A DNA stretch of 64,000 nt from Defluviitalea raffinosedens (GTDB lineage Bacteria; Bacillota; Clostridia; Lachnospirales; Defluviitaleaceae): NCBI RefSeq assembly GCF_016908775.1, contig NZ_JAFBEP010000012.1, positions 1-64,000 of the forward strand. The letters are read 5' to 3'. Below the pieces are notes generated by a model. The model had not been told where the DNA came from and made no database searches. It was given only the letters and a program-made list of their open reading frames with translations. The translations under genes and the position numbers were made by a program. Numbering within the stretch: the stretch's first letter is position 1; every line of letters starts with the position of its first letter. Of this stretch, positions 34,268 to 43,118 are shown piece after piece.

Positions 34268-35236
34268 ATGTATGATGTTGTAGCATTAGGAGAACTATTG
34301 ATTGATTTTACGCCTGCAGGATTATCTTCCAATCAGTGTTTCTTGTTTGAGCAGAATCCTGGAGGAGCACCAGCCAATGTATTATCAGTACTTTCAAAAT
34401 TTAACAAGGCAACTGGTTTCATTGGTAAATTAGGTAATGATCAGTTTGGACATTTTTTAAAAGGAGTATTAGATGACATCAACGTTTCAACAGAAGGCAT
34501 TGTATTTGATGATGAAGTTAGAACAACCTTGGCTTTTGTGCATTTGGATGAGAATGGTGACAGAAAGTTTAGTTTTTACCGTAACCCTGGTGCGGATATG
34601 ATGTTAAAAGAAGAAGAGATCAATCTGGAAATGATTAAGAATTCAAAAGTATTCCACTTTGGTTCTCTCTCAATGACTCATGAACCAGCAAGAAGTGCAA
34701 CCCTTAAGGCCTTAAAATATGCTAAAGAAAAGGATTTGCTTGTTTCTTATGATCCCAATTACAGGCCTCTGTTATGGAAAAGTATTGAGGAAGCCAAGCA
34801 ACAGATTAAGGAAGGACTCAGATATGCAGATATTCTGAAAGTATCTGAAGAAGAACTTGAACTTATAACAGGTATTGATGACATGAAAAAAGCAACAGAA
34901 TTTTTATACAAGGGGTATGATATACCGTTCATTACAGTTACTTTAGGAGATAAAGGCAGTTATTTTAGAAAAGCTGATGATGAAGGATATGTTTCTCCAT
35001 ATAAGGTGAAAGCAATTGACACCACAGGGGCAGGAGATGGCTTCCTGGGGGCGTTACTGTATCAAATTTTGGAAAGTGGTAAAGTCATTAAAGAACTGGA
35101 AATTTCAGAACTTGAAAATATGCTTAGGTTTTCAAATGCGACTGGCGCCTTAATCACAATGAAGAGAGGAGCCATTCCTGCAATACCGACATTAGAAGAA
35201 GTTTATGACTTTATAAAAACTCAAGGAAATCATTAA
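34268..35236 (+). CDS. Fructokinase, PfkB family
   Basis: The 322-residue ribokinase-fold enzyme shows DVVALGELLIDFTP at the start, the first PfkB signature FEQNPGGAPANVLSVLSKF near residue 30, GKLGNDQFGHFL, and the second signature AIDTTGAGDGFLGALLYQ near 250 with the catalytic Asp. It would make fructose 6-phosphate from fructose released by the GH32 enzymes. GAAGAGGTGA precedes the ATG. It is the last gene of the fructan operon. Confidence 0.94.
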   Translation: MYDVVALGELLIDFTPAGLSSNQCFLFEQNPGGAPANVLSVLSKFNKATGFIGKLGNDQFGHFLKGVLDDINVSTEGIVFDDEVRTTLAFVHLDENGDRKFSFYRNPGADMMLKEEEINLEMIKNSKVFHFGSLSMTHEPARSATLKALKYAKEKDLLVSYDPNYRPLLWKSIEEAKQQIKEGLRYADILKVSEEELELITGIDDMKKATEFLYKGYDIPFITVTLGDKGSYFRKADDEGYVSPYKVKAIDTTGAGDGFLGALLYQILESGKVIKELEISELENMLRFSNATGALITMKRGAIPAIPTLEEVYDFIKTQGNH

Positions 35237-35284
35237 AAATGATTATAGATTAAGTATTTTCTCTTCATGTTTCACTTACGTATA

Positions 35285-35323
35285 TGTCTCCTGTTAGCAA
35301 TGATTTTGACAGGAGGCATTTTT
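35285..35323 (+). terminator. Fructan operon terminator (AACAGGAGG family)
   Basis: TGTCTCCTGTTA and TGACAGGAGGCA pair over 12 positions with wobbles, then TTTTTAA. The core CTCCTGT/ACAGGAG is shared with the other family members. Confidence 0.82.
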
Positions 35324-35466
35324 AATGTGAATCATTTTCAATCTATTATGGATGGGTATAAAGTTGTTGTCTTTCAGAAATATTTACCTTATTTTAAGAC
35401 TTTCAAAAGATTTTATCGTATATAATTATATACAGTATTTAATACAGACATAAAGGGGGATCTTTT

Positions 35467-36030
35467 TTGAAAAAGATTATCGGCAGTGTTTTAATATTTA
35501 TTTGTTTATCCCATCCTGCGCAAGTGATCAAGAATACAGATATAAGTTCAGAGCTATTACATATTCGTCCATTTTACGTTCAAATCATTGATGATGAGTT
35601 AAAGAAAAGGGATGTTGCTAAGATTGAGGACAAGGATCAGCAGGTACAATCCCTGCTCGACCTATTACATACGAATACCCGTCGGCTTAGTGAGTTGTTA
35701 GAAAGTAAAAACAACACCATTACCATGGTTCAATCTAAAATGAATGAAAAGGCGAGAGCAAGACAGAGAATGACAGAAGAGCAGATACAGACATTCAATG
35801 AATTTATTCGGAATGTTGAAGCAGAATCTTCAAAGATTCAAACCGCTCTTGCACAAATTAATGAATTAAAAGATATGAAAGAAGTACAGCAGCAAATTAT
35901 GAAGGAAGATATGGATTATGACAAAATATTAGAAAAGCTTAATGAAATCACAGAACATCAATCGGTTGCTATAGACAAACTGGAACAAATCGTACAGTTA
36001 GGAAATTATACAGCAGCCGTATTAGCATAG
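35467..36030 (+). CDS. Coiled-coil protein, unknown function
   Basis: The 187-residue protein starts with TTG 7 nt after AAAGGGGGA. Residues 1-20 are hydrophobic (IIGSVLIFICLS) and could be a signal peptide or anchor. From about 50 to 180 the sequence is almost entirely heptad-rich, with Gln, Glu, Lys and Leu, as in a long coiled coil (LLDLLHTNTRRLSELLESKN, ILEKLNEITEHQSVAIDKLE). No Cys or catalytic motif. It lies directly before the second Ena-like operon, convergent to it. No family is recognised. Confidence 0.7.
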   Translation: MKKIIGSVLIFICLSHPAQVIKNTDISSELLHIRPFYVQIIDDELKKRDVAKIEDKDQQVQSLLDLLHTNTRRLSELLESKNNTITMVQSKMNEKARARQRMTEEQIQTFNEFIRNVEAESSKIQTALAQINELKDMKEVQQQIMKEDMDYDKILEKLNEITEHQSVAIDKLEQIVQLGNYTAAVLA

Positions 36031-36057
36031 AGTAAAAAAGAACTTCGTTTGAGCTTT

Positions 36058-36111
36058 GAAGTGAACCCCTTTTAGTAGACTTTGTTTTGTCTAACAAAAG
36101 GGGTTCACTTC
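36058..36111. terminator. Bidirectional terminator with a 16-bp stem
   Basis: GAAGTGAACCCCTTTT (36058-36073) and AAAAGGGGTTCACTTC (36096-36111) are perfect reverse complements; inside, TAGAC and GTCTA can pair again. It sits between convergent genes ending at 36030 and 36125 and does not share the AACAGGAGG core. Confidence 0.85.
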
Positions 36112-36124
36112 ATTTGATGGGTGG

Positions 36125-36802
36125 TTATGATTTAGATTTTTTATTAACCTGATCTCTTAAACAAGCTGAAACAGATAATACAGCGGGATTTTCCAGATTC
36201 GATATATTAACCAGCAGAGCTTTCATATTTTCTGAACGAATGACAGTGGTTGATGTAATAGTCTCTACCACATCAGGTTGGTTAAATCGCTTAATGATTA
36301 CATTAATTTCAACTTCTTGTGGTAAAAGTTGTGATGGATTAATTTCAAAAGATCCAGTTACAGGAACTGTTGATTGCCATAGAAGAAAGTCTTCATTTAT
36401 TGGTATATTCCAATAAGATGAAAAAAAGGTGCATTGTAAAGAGTCAGGACAACATGGATTTTTTTGTTTGCAATTTATATCTGTAAGTGTTTGGGTACAA
36501 AGCTCAAAGTAAAGGTCTGCAGGACCATTTGCGACGGAAACTTCAATTTTTCTGACATTATCTCCGGTAAATGCAAAGGATTGGCCAGGCTGTAAAATTC
36601 GAGTAACTACTTTTCCGTTAAATAGGAGAAACCTAATTGTGACAGCAGCTGGATTAAAGCTTCCATTAAAGATAAATGCTCCCTTTATCGGAATATAGCT
36701 TTTCCATATTGTGCCGCTCTCATATATATAAAAATATTCCATACATTCTAATGGAGCAGGGCAGCATAATTTCGGTTTACCTGTTAATACTTGCAGGGCC
36801 AT
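36125..36802 (-). CDS. Ena-like protein with two tandem Cys-rich beta domains, paralogue 2
   Basis: The 225-residue protein is a close paralogue of the product of 17064-17738. Domain 1 (type A) has LCCPAPLEC, TIWKSYIPIKGAFIF and RILQPGQSFAFTG; domain 2 (type B) has PCCPDSLQC, LLWQSTVPVTGSFEI and VIIKRFNQPDVVETI. LLWQSTVPVTGSFEI is very like the WQSTIPVTGSV stretch of Ena1B. It starts MALQVL, like the first domain of the large protein, and overlaps the upstream frame by 19 nt, exactly as in the other operon. No signal peptide. The frame is intact, although its upstream partner is broken. Confidence 0.72.
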   Translation of the reverse strand: MALQVLTGKPKLCCPAPLECMEYFYIYESGTIWKSYIPIKGAFIFNGSFNPAAVTIRFLLFNGKVVTRILQPGQSFAFTGDNVRKIEVSVANGPADLYFELCTQTLTDINCKQKNPCCPDSLQCTFFSSYWNIPINEDFLLWQSTVPVTGSFEINPSQLLPQEVEINVIIKRFNQPDVVETITSTTVIRSENMKALLVNISNLENPAVLSVSACLRDQVNKKSKS

Positions 36803-38876
36803 TGATTTTCATCTCCTTTCAACGGTAATTCTTCCTGCATACAAAGTTCCATGGCAACAGATCCTGTCATAGATTCAGAGTTTACTTTTACAAATACATT
36901 TTTGATATGATCTATTGCCAATGTTATAGGTTTATCCATAAGAATTGTTTCTGTGATTGTACTTTTATTGTATCGTTCGATAATAATCGTTGCAGATTCA
37001 CCGTCAAACAGGTAAAAAAGCATTATTGCTTCTGCAGGAAATTCTGTATGCCACAATAAATAGTTTTGATTTCTTCTGATATCATAGGTCTCTGTAATTA
37101 TATCTTGGCATAAAAGCGGCTGTGGGCAGCAATGATCTTTTTTACATGGGTCTAAAATATTTTGTGTGCACGATTCAAAGATTAAATCTCTGTTTGCTTC
37201 AGGATTTTCACTGGGAAATCTTACACTTACTGATATAATGCCTTCATCAGTTATTATAAACCCTTCTTCGGATTTTAGAGTACGTGTGCTGAAGCATCCA
37301 TTCTTATAGCTCATTTTTACAGTCATCTCTACACCGTCCTGGGAATCATTGAATATCGAAAATGTTCCTTTTACTGGTTCTGTAGATTCCCATAAGGCAA
37401 TATTTTTGTTCAAAGGATATTCCAAGTCGGGTATAAAGAAGTAAGTACTATAAAATTCACATTTTACGGGTTCAGGACAGCAAACATGGTTAAGGGGTAC
37501 TTGATCCTGTATGCAGAGTACTATGCTAATAGAATTTTCAGGGGTACCATTACTCAACTGGACAAATACTCCTTCCAAATCCGTAGTTCTTACAGCAAAT
37601 ATTTTTGATCCTTGAATCGTTTTTACAATGTCTGGTTTTCCAAAACGCTTGATGATTACTTTTGTTCTTTGCTGTGGAAGTCCCTCTATCCAAAATTGTA
37701 TTTCTCCATCTACTGGAATTTTAGAAATACATAAGGGCAAAACCTCATCCATAGGATGATTATAGGATTGAAAATCAAAATAACAATGCAGAGGCTTTGG
37801 ACAGCATGAAGCTTTGCATGTTTTTTGCAGAGGGATATCCTGGATACAATATTGAAAATAAAAATATCCGAATTGTGTAGACAACGGAGTTAATCTTATG
37901 GTGATTGCTTTTACCTCTTTAGCTGTAATTGCAAAGCCTTCTCCAGGCCCTAAAATTCTTTCAAATGTTTTTTCGTTGAAAAAATCTATATTTAATGTTA
38001 ATGTCCCATCATACTCGTTGGCGATGGAAAATGTTCCTTTTACAGGGATAAAAGATTCCCATATTTTTATATTTTGACTGGGTACTGCTGGTTGATAGTA
38101 GGGAAGGCTGTTTTCGCATTTTAAGGGCTCGTCACAACATGTAGCAGCACTTTTTTCCTGATGGCATAAGTTAAAGATTAATCTTGAAATGAATGGGGCT
38201 ATTTCTGAAGCAGTGACGGTTACTTTCCTAATGTCATCAACAGCTAATACAAAAGGTATATCAGAATTGTCCGAATCGCTTACTTTAAGAGGAACATTTC
38301 TTACAACAGTAGGTTTTTTAAAGCGTTCTACTTTGATCGTAGCGGATGGATTATCTGTCGGATCAAATGAAGCAATGAAATTAAACAGTAAGGTCCCTTT
38401 GACGGGGAATAAAGATTCCCATGTAAGAAAGAGCTGCGCTTCCCCAATGTATAAACTCTCTGAAAAGTCGTCACATACAAGGGGTGGAGGACAACAATTT
38501 CCTTCTTTTGCTTTTATGAGGTTCTGATCGCAATACATAAATATAACTTCGGCAGTTTGATCCGGTAGTCCATTTTGGACTTGTACAGTTGCTTCTAAGG
38601 CTTGATCTACTGTAAGAGCGTAGGCGGCTCCCCGTTTAACAGTCCGTGAAATAATGGTTCCATCAGCTTGTTTAATACTGAAGAGTGCAACTGCACCTTC
38701 TGGCGTTTCTTCATTAGACAAATTCAAATAAAAGGTTCCTTTGACAGGTTTTGTTGATTTCCATAAGTTACGATTTCATTCATGTTTACAGATTCTGTAT
38801 AATCTCCGTCACATCTTGTTGGCTTTGGAGTGCAAATTTTTTTGCGCATTTCTGATGTTGGAAATTGCAGTGCCAT
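36784..38876 (-). pseudogene. Ena-like six-domain protein, paralogue 2, frameshifted near the start
   Basis: Five full domains start CCPPPLVC, CCDEPLKC, CCPKPLHC, CCPEPVKC and CCPQPLLC, in the same A/B order as 17720-19846. The first domain is split: from the ATG at 38876 (MALQFPTSEMRKK) the frame runs to about codon 37, where GTA-ACT-TA-TGG lacks one base compared with GTA-ACC-CTC-TGG in the other copy (about 38765). After that the frame continues WKSTKPVKGTFYLNLSNEE to the end. The first Cys pair is also changed (ICTPKP instead of NCCPEP). A TTG at 38727 could give a 647-residue product lacking most of domain 1. Either a pseudogene, a shortened gene or a sequencing error. Confidence 0.72.
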
Positions 38877-38906
38877 AATACCTCACCTCTCTATCATTCT
38901 TTCTAC

Positions 38907-38943
38907 TATCAATATATGTCGAATACTGTTAAATTGGACATAT
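38907..38943 (-). promoter_or_regulatory. Conserved promoter region of Ena-like operon 2
   Basis: The same CATATATTGATA (38918-38907, minus strand) and the inverted ATATGTC/GACATAT pair as at operon 1 are kept at nearly the same distance (31 nt) from the start codon, while the sequence outside differs more. It may be a sporulation-type promoter; this is inference. Confidence 0.45.
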
Positions 38944-39016
38944 TTATTAAAATTTTGGTGAACATAAATATAACTCTGTATTAAGCTGAAAGCTTCATAG
39001 GGATTTAGGGAGTTAG

Positions 39017-39045
39017 TTGAAAGTTCTCTGTGTTGAAAGTATACT
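39017..39045 (+). promoter_or_regulatory. Promoter upstream of the small Cys protein
   Basis: TTGAAA (39017-39022), a 17-nt spacer and TATACT (39040-39045) form a good vegetative promoter, leaving a leader of about 100 nt before the start at 39154. Confidence 0.6.
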
Positions 39046-39153
39046 AAAAGAGAAAGGCAAAACGATACAGAAGAGAGCTAGAGGCTAAAGATTTGTAGAA
39101 TAATGTAAGACGCGATGAATGTGTTTATAGTGCAGGTAGGGAGGACAACATAT

Positions 39154-39336
39154 ATGAAAGGTACAACCAATTGTGAGTATTGCATAAACTATATTTATGA
39201 TGAAGACTGGAATTGCTATCAATGTGATGTTAATTTGGATGAAGATGAAATGAGTAAGTTTTTGACCAACTCTTTTCATGATTGTCCGTATTTTCATTTT
39301 AATGATGAATACAAAATTGTAAGAAAACAGATGTAG
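39154..39336 (+). CDS. Small four-Cys protein, DUF6472-like
   Basis: The 60-residue protein has CEYCINYIYDEDWNCYQCDV, then NLDEDEM, a DCPYF motif and DEYKIVRKQM at the end. This pattern is common in short clostridial proteins annotated as DUF6472. The Cys pairs could bind zinc. AGGGAGG lies about 10 nt before the ATG at 39154; the longer frame from 39115 has no ribosome site. Function is unknown. Confidence 0.72.
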   Translation: MKGTTNCEYCINYIYDEDWNCYQCDVNLDEDEMSKFLTNSFHDCPYFHFNDEYKIVRKQM

Positions 39337-39457
39337 TTCTATTTGCTGTAGAACTACATATTTGCTTTTTTCGTCTATTGACCAAGAAATAAATTTATTT
39401 GCTTATATACGGTTTTAAAGAGAAACATTAACTTATAGTGACCAGAGGAGGTATTGG

Positions 39458-40537
39458 ATGTATTTAAAAAAGAATAGTATTTTCCTGGGGATATTGTTTT
39501 TGATTGTTGTTTTTACAGGCTGTACCAATAAAAAAGAGCCAACTGAAACACCACAAGATGTTTCGAAGGCTTCTGAAGAGGTAGGGCAGGAAGAACTTAA
39601 TGAACTTACTAAAGAACAAGCTCTTGCAATCGAAAAAGAATTTTTTAACAGGGTTCTTCATTTAGAAATGGATGAAAATACTTATGAAATTATTGATTTT
39701 CATAGCAAAGAAGATTTGATGAACTATGTATCGGAGGTAGCAGACAGAAAACTTGCAGAAAGTTTTGTAGACAGTTTGTACGAAGAGAAAAATGGCAAAT
39801 TGTATATTATACCTAAAGGTGGCCCTGCTATGATTGCAGAGGACTTTCCTTTTGAATTGAATAAACTGGATGAACATACGTATGAGCTTGTTCAAGAGGC
39901 AGAAGATATGCTGCTTGGACCTTATAAGCTAACGATTAGATTCAAATATTTGGACAATACCTGGAAAATGAGCAGCAGAAAAGTTGAACAAAGAATGGTT
40001 GAAGAAAATACTGTCCGTGAAAATGATGAGATTGCTGACCAAAAAATTAAAGAGATTGCAGATCAAGTGATTTATGCCATAAGTAAAAAAGATGGACAAG
40101 CAATCTCTGAGTATGTTCATCCGGAAAAAGGTGTTCGATTTACTCCCTATACCCATGTATCCTTAGAAAATGATGTGGTGTTTGGCAAAGAAGAAATGAA
40201 AAGTTTCTTTGACAATCCAAACGTCTATTTATGGGGATATTATGACGGGAGCGGAGAGGAAATCAAGCTTACTCCCAGTGAATATTATGAGCAATTTATA
40301 TACTCAGAAGATTTTATGAATGCCCCTGAAGTAGGATATAATGAGATTTTAAGTTCTGGAAATATGTTAGAAAATCAGTTTGAAGTGTATGATGATCCAA
40401 TGGTGGTGGAATATTATTTTCCTGGTTTTAATCCTGAATATGAAGGGTTGGATTGGAAAAGCCTCAGATTAGTTTTTGAGAAATACGAAGGAAGTTATCG
40501 ATTAGTAGGCATCATTCATAATCAATGGACGATTTAA
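39458..40537 (+). CDS. Lipoprotein, unknown function
   Basis: The 359-residue protein has a lipoprotein signal (FLIVVFTGC, lipobox Cys near 22) followed by an acidic linker rich in Glu, Thr and Pro. A middle region (55-180) and a C-terminal region (190-359) are predicted soluble; the latter has ISEYVHPEKGVRFTPYTHVS and a FDNPNVYLWGYYDGSGEEI-like stretch found in other Firmicute lipoproteins without known function. GAGGAGG precedes the ATG. It is a single gene followed by a hairpin. Confidence 0.8.
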   Translation: MYLKKNSIFLGILFLIVVFTGCTNKKEPTETPQDVSKASEEVGQEELNELTKEQALAIEKEFFNRVLHLEMDENTYEIIDFHSKEDLMNYVSEVADRKLAESFVDSLYEEKNGKLYIIPKGGPAMIAEDFPFELNKLDEHTYELVQEAEDMLLGPYKLTIRFKYLDNTWKMSSRKVEQRMVEENTVRENDEIADQKIKEIADQVIYAISKKDGQAISEYVHPEKGVRFTPYTHVSLENDVVFGKEEMKSFFDNPNVYLWGYYDGSGEEIKLTPSEYYEQFIYSEDFMNAPEVGYNEILSSGNMLENQFEVYDDPMVVEYYFPGFNPEYEGLDWKSLRLVFEKYEGSYRLVGIIHNQWTI

Positions 40538-40547
40538 AAAAGTTAAG

Positions 40548-40586
40548 AGCACATCGTTAAGCATATTGAAAACTTAGCGATGTGCT
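40548..40586 (+). terminator. Hairpin after the lipoprotein gene
   Basis: AGCACATCGTTAAG and CTTAGCGATGTGCT pair over 14 bp with one G-T pair around an 11-nt loop. Only TATTGC follows, so termination may be partial. Confidence 0.65.
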
Positions 40587-40781
40587 TATTGCATACAGGA
40601 TTGCAAATTGAAATGAACGCATAAAAATTAGGGCAAAAAATGCCCTGAAATGCATAAAGCATAAACTATAGATTATAATATTAGACTATTCAATGATATA
40701 AAAAGTAAATTCAACTGTCAACACAATTAATATTACATTTTTGCTACAAAAACTAAGAGACAGTTTCAGAAATTCAGGGTG

Positions 40782-40810
40782 TTGACAATATTTGAGATTT
40801 TGCGTATACT
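40782..40810 (+). promoter_or_regulatory. Promoter of the ROK-MFS operon
   Basis: TTGACA (40782-40787), a 17-nt spacer and TATACT (40805-40810), close to the ideal vegetative promoter. The first operator repeat overlaps the -10 box. Confidence 0.85.
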
Positions 40811-40843
40811 TAATAAAGTTACTTAATAAAGTAGACTTAATTA
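40808..40843 (+). promoter_or_regulatory. Tandem operators of the ROK operon
   Basis: ACTTAATAAAGT occurs twice (40808-40819 and 40821-40832), followed by a partial third copy ACTTAATTA (40835-40843), at a period of about 13 nt. Each unit is itself an imperfect ACTT/AAGT palindrome. The repeats cover the transcription start, so binding would block it. The ROK regulator encoded next is the natural candidate. Confidence 0.7.
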
Positions 40844-40892
40844 TCTTTATAAATATTATACCCGTGCGAAGATATAAAAGGGGGTGGCTAAC

Positions 40893-41909
40893 ATGTTAAA
40901 GGCTAACCGGACTCAAATGAAAGAGATTAATAAGAATCTTCTGAGACAGGCCTTAAAATCACGCAAAAAAGCTACCAAACCGGAATTAGCAGCATTAACT
41001 CATTTAAGTGTAGTTACTGTGAATTCTCTGATCAATGAAATGGTTCTGTCTGGTGAAGTCATAGAGGGGGAGGAAGTACCTTCCAATGGAGGCAGGCCTT
41101 CAAGGCAATATGTTTATAATGGTAATTACAGAAAAGCATTGATTATTTATGGATATGAACACAATAGGAAAAATTTGATTCATTTGTTGATTATTAATGC
41201 ATTTGGAGAGTGTATCGAACGGAAAACAGATTACTTTTCGGATGTAGTTATTGACAGTTTTGATCAGTGGATAGAATATGCTTTTAAAGCACATGAAAAT
41301 ATCTGTGTTATAGTATTTGGTCTTCCGGGAGCAGAGGAGAATGGAGTGATTTATGTAAATGATTACTCCGGTATTATCGGAGACAAGTTTTTATCTTATT
41401 ATCAATCCAAATATGGAGTACCGGTGATTTATGAAAATGACATTAATGCTGCTGTTTATGGATATTATACAAGGCAGGACAGTCAAACAGTGCAAACTGT
41501 GGTTGGAATCTACTATCCTAGGATCTATGGACCGGGGGCTGGCATTGTTATAAATAAGGAAATATATAAGGGTTACAAGAATTTTGCCGGAGAAGTTAGT
41601 TGGCTCCCTTTAAGGCCTTCATGGAATGAAGTGAATTATGATCATTCCCAAGAGGTTGTATTTATGCTTAGCCAAATCGTAGCAATATACAGTTGTGTAT
41701 TGGCACCGGAACGTATTGTATTTTATGGAGACTTTTTAACAGAAGAGATTTTGGAAAAACTCATGCTTCACATTCAATACCTTCTAAAAGGTAACTTTTT
41801 ACCGTGTATTCAATTTGAAAAAAGTATAAAAAAGGATTTTGAGACAGGAATGATTCAAATTGCATTCAGAGAACTGCAAAAGAGAGAGGGGAAAGTTGAA
41901 TGGTATTAA
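40893..41909 (+). CDS. ROK-family transcriptional regulator
   Basis: The 338-residue protein has an N-terminal winged helix (residues 10-70: NLLRQALKSRKKATKPELAA, LSVVTVNSLINEMVLSGEVI, SNGGRPSRQY) and a ROK/ASKHA domain (CVIVFGLPGAEENGVI, YENDINAAVYGYY, GPGAGIVINKEIYKGYKNFA, GEVSW). The GEVSW region lacks the usual zinc-binding Cys cluster of NagC-type repressors. It probably binds the tandem operators and senses a sugar moved by the MFS protein. AAAGGGGG fits the ATG at 40893 better than the GTG at 40884. The gene end overlaps the MFS start by 10 nt. Confidence 0.9.
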   Translation: MLKANRTQMKEINKNLLRQALKSRKKATKPELAALTHLSVVTVNSLINEMVLSGEVIEGEEVPSNGGRPSRQYVYNGNYRKALIIYGYEHNRKNLIHLLIINAFGECIERKTDYFSDVVIDSFDQWIEYAFKAHENICVIVFGLPGAEENGVIYVNDYSGIIGDKFLSYYQSKYGVPVIYENDINAAVYGYYTRQDSQTVQTVVGIYYPRIYGPGAGIVINKEIYKGYKNFAGEVSWLPLRPSWNEVNYDHSQEVVFMLSQIVAIYSCVLAPERIVFYGDFLTEEILEKLMLHIQYLLKGNFLPCIQFEKSIKKDFETGMIQIAFRELQKREGKVEWY

Positions 41910-43111
41910 CAGTTTTATTAATCATAATTTATCTGGCATTTATCAGTTTAGGGCTGCCGGATTCACTTTTAGGTTCGGCATGGCCGTCCATATATCCCAA
42001 TATGGGGGTGCCGATTTCCTATGCAGGTATTGTTTCAATGATTATAGCCGGAGGAACTATTGTATCCAGCTTATGGAGTGATAGGTTGATCAGAAAATTT
42101 GGAACCGGTCTGGTTACTGTTATAAGCGTATTTATGACAGCATTGGCATTGCTTGGATTTTCAATCAGTGATGTGTTTTTTGAACTTTGCTTGTTTGCAA
42201 TTCCTTTAGGGCTAGGAGCAGGTTCCATAGATGCAGCCCTTAATAATTTTGTAGCTCTTCATTATAAAGCAAAACACATGAGCTGGCTCCATTGCTTTTG
42301 GGGAGTTGGAGCGATGACTGGCCCAATTATTATGTCCTATTTTCTTGAACGGGGTATTATTTTTCAGATGGGCTATCGTACAGTTGCAATGATTCAGCTA
42401 TCCTTAGCCATAGTGCTTATTGTTACCTTGCCTTTATGGAAAAAGGCTTCGTCAACCTATAATGAAGAAATTTATATCAATGAATCCAATCAAAAGACAC
42501 AGATTCAAAAAGTGATCAGTAAAAATGAGCTTTTAAGGCTGCCGGGAGCGAAACAGGCACTGCTTGCATTTTTTTGCTACTGTTCTATAGAAGCAACCCT
42601 TGGTTTATGGGGAAGCAGTTTTGTAACCATAGCCCATGGAGTATCGGCAGAAACAGCAGCAAAGTGGGCATCCTTTTTCTATTTCGGTATTACTTTTGGA
42701 AGATTTTTATCAGGTTTTGTTACATTGAAAATGAATAACCGTCAGATGGTTTATTTGGGAGAAACACTGCTTGGTATAGGGATTGTGATGCTTATACTGC
42801 CATTGGGACAGGTCCTTTCGGGAATAGGTTTAGTTATGTCTGGAATAGGTTGTGCACCTATTTACCCCAGTTTGCTCCATGAAACACCGGTTAATTTCGG
42901 AGAAGAATATTCCCAGTCGATTATGGGGGTTCAAATGGCATGTGCTTATGTGGGCAGTACCTTTATGCCGCCTCTGTTTGGTATTTTGGCAAATTATATA
43001 GGGTATTCATTCATGCCTTTTTATGCAGGAATTATTTTAATAATTATGGTGATAGCAGTAAAAACGCTAAATAAACAGATAGATGGAAAAAAAGTATTGG
43101 AGATCAGGTGA
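41900..43111 (+). CDS. MFS transporter
   Basis: The 403-residue protein has about 12 hydrophobic segments typical of the major facilitator superfamily, with the loop 2-3 motif GGTIVSSLWSDRLIRKFGT and a long central hydrophilic loop near residues 185-215. It resembles the FucP/sugar-type branch (LHCFWGVGAMTGPIIMSYFL). It is translationally coupled to the ROK regulator, so a sugar or sugar derivative is the probable substrate, not determined. Confidence 0.9.
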   Translation: MVLTVLLIIIYLAFISLGLPDSLLGSAWPSIYPNMGVPISYAGIVSMIIAGGTIVSSLWSDRLIRKFGTGLVTVISVFMTALALLGFSISDVFFELCLFAIPLGLGAGSIDAALNNFVALHYKAKHMSWLHCFWGVGAMTGPIIMSYFLERGIIFQMGYRTVAMIQLSLAIVLIVTLPLWKKASSTYNEEIYINESNQKTQIQKVISKNELLRLPGAKQALLAFFCYCSIEATLGLWGSSFVTIAHGVSAETAAKWASFFYFGITFGRFLSGFVTLKMNNRQMVYLGETLLGIGIVMLILPLGQVLSGIGLVMSGIGCAPIYPSLLHETPVNFGEEYSQSIMGVQMACAYVGSTFMPPLFGILANYIGYSFMPFYAGIILIIMVIAVKTLNKQIDGKKVLEIR

Positions 43112-43118
43112 TGTATTC

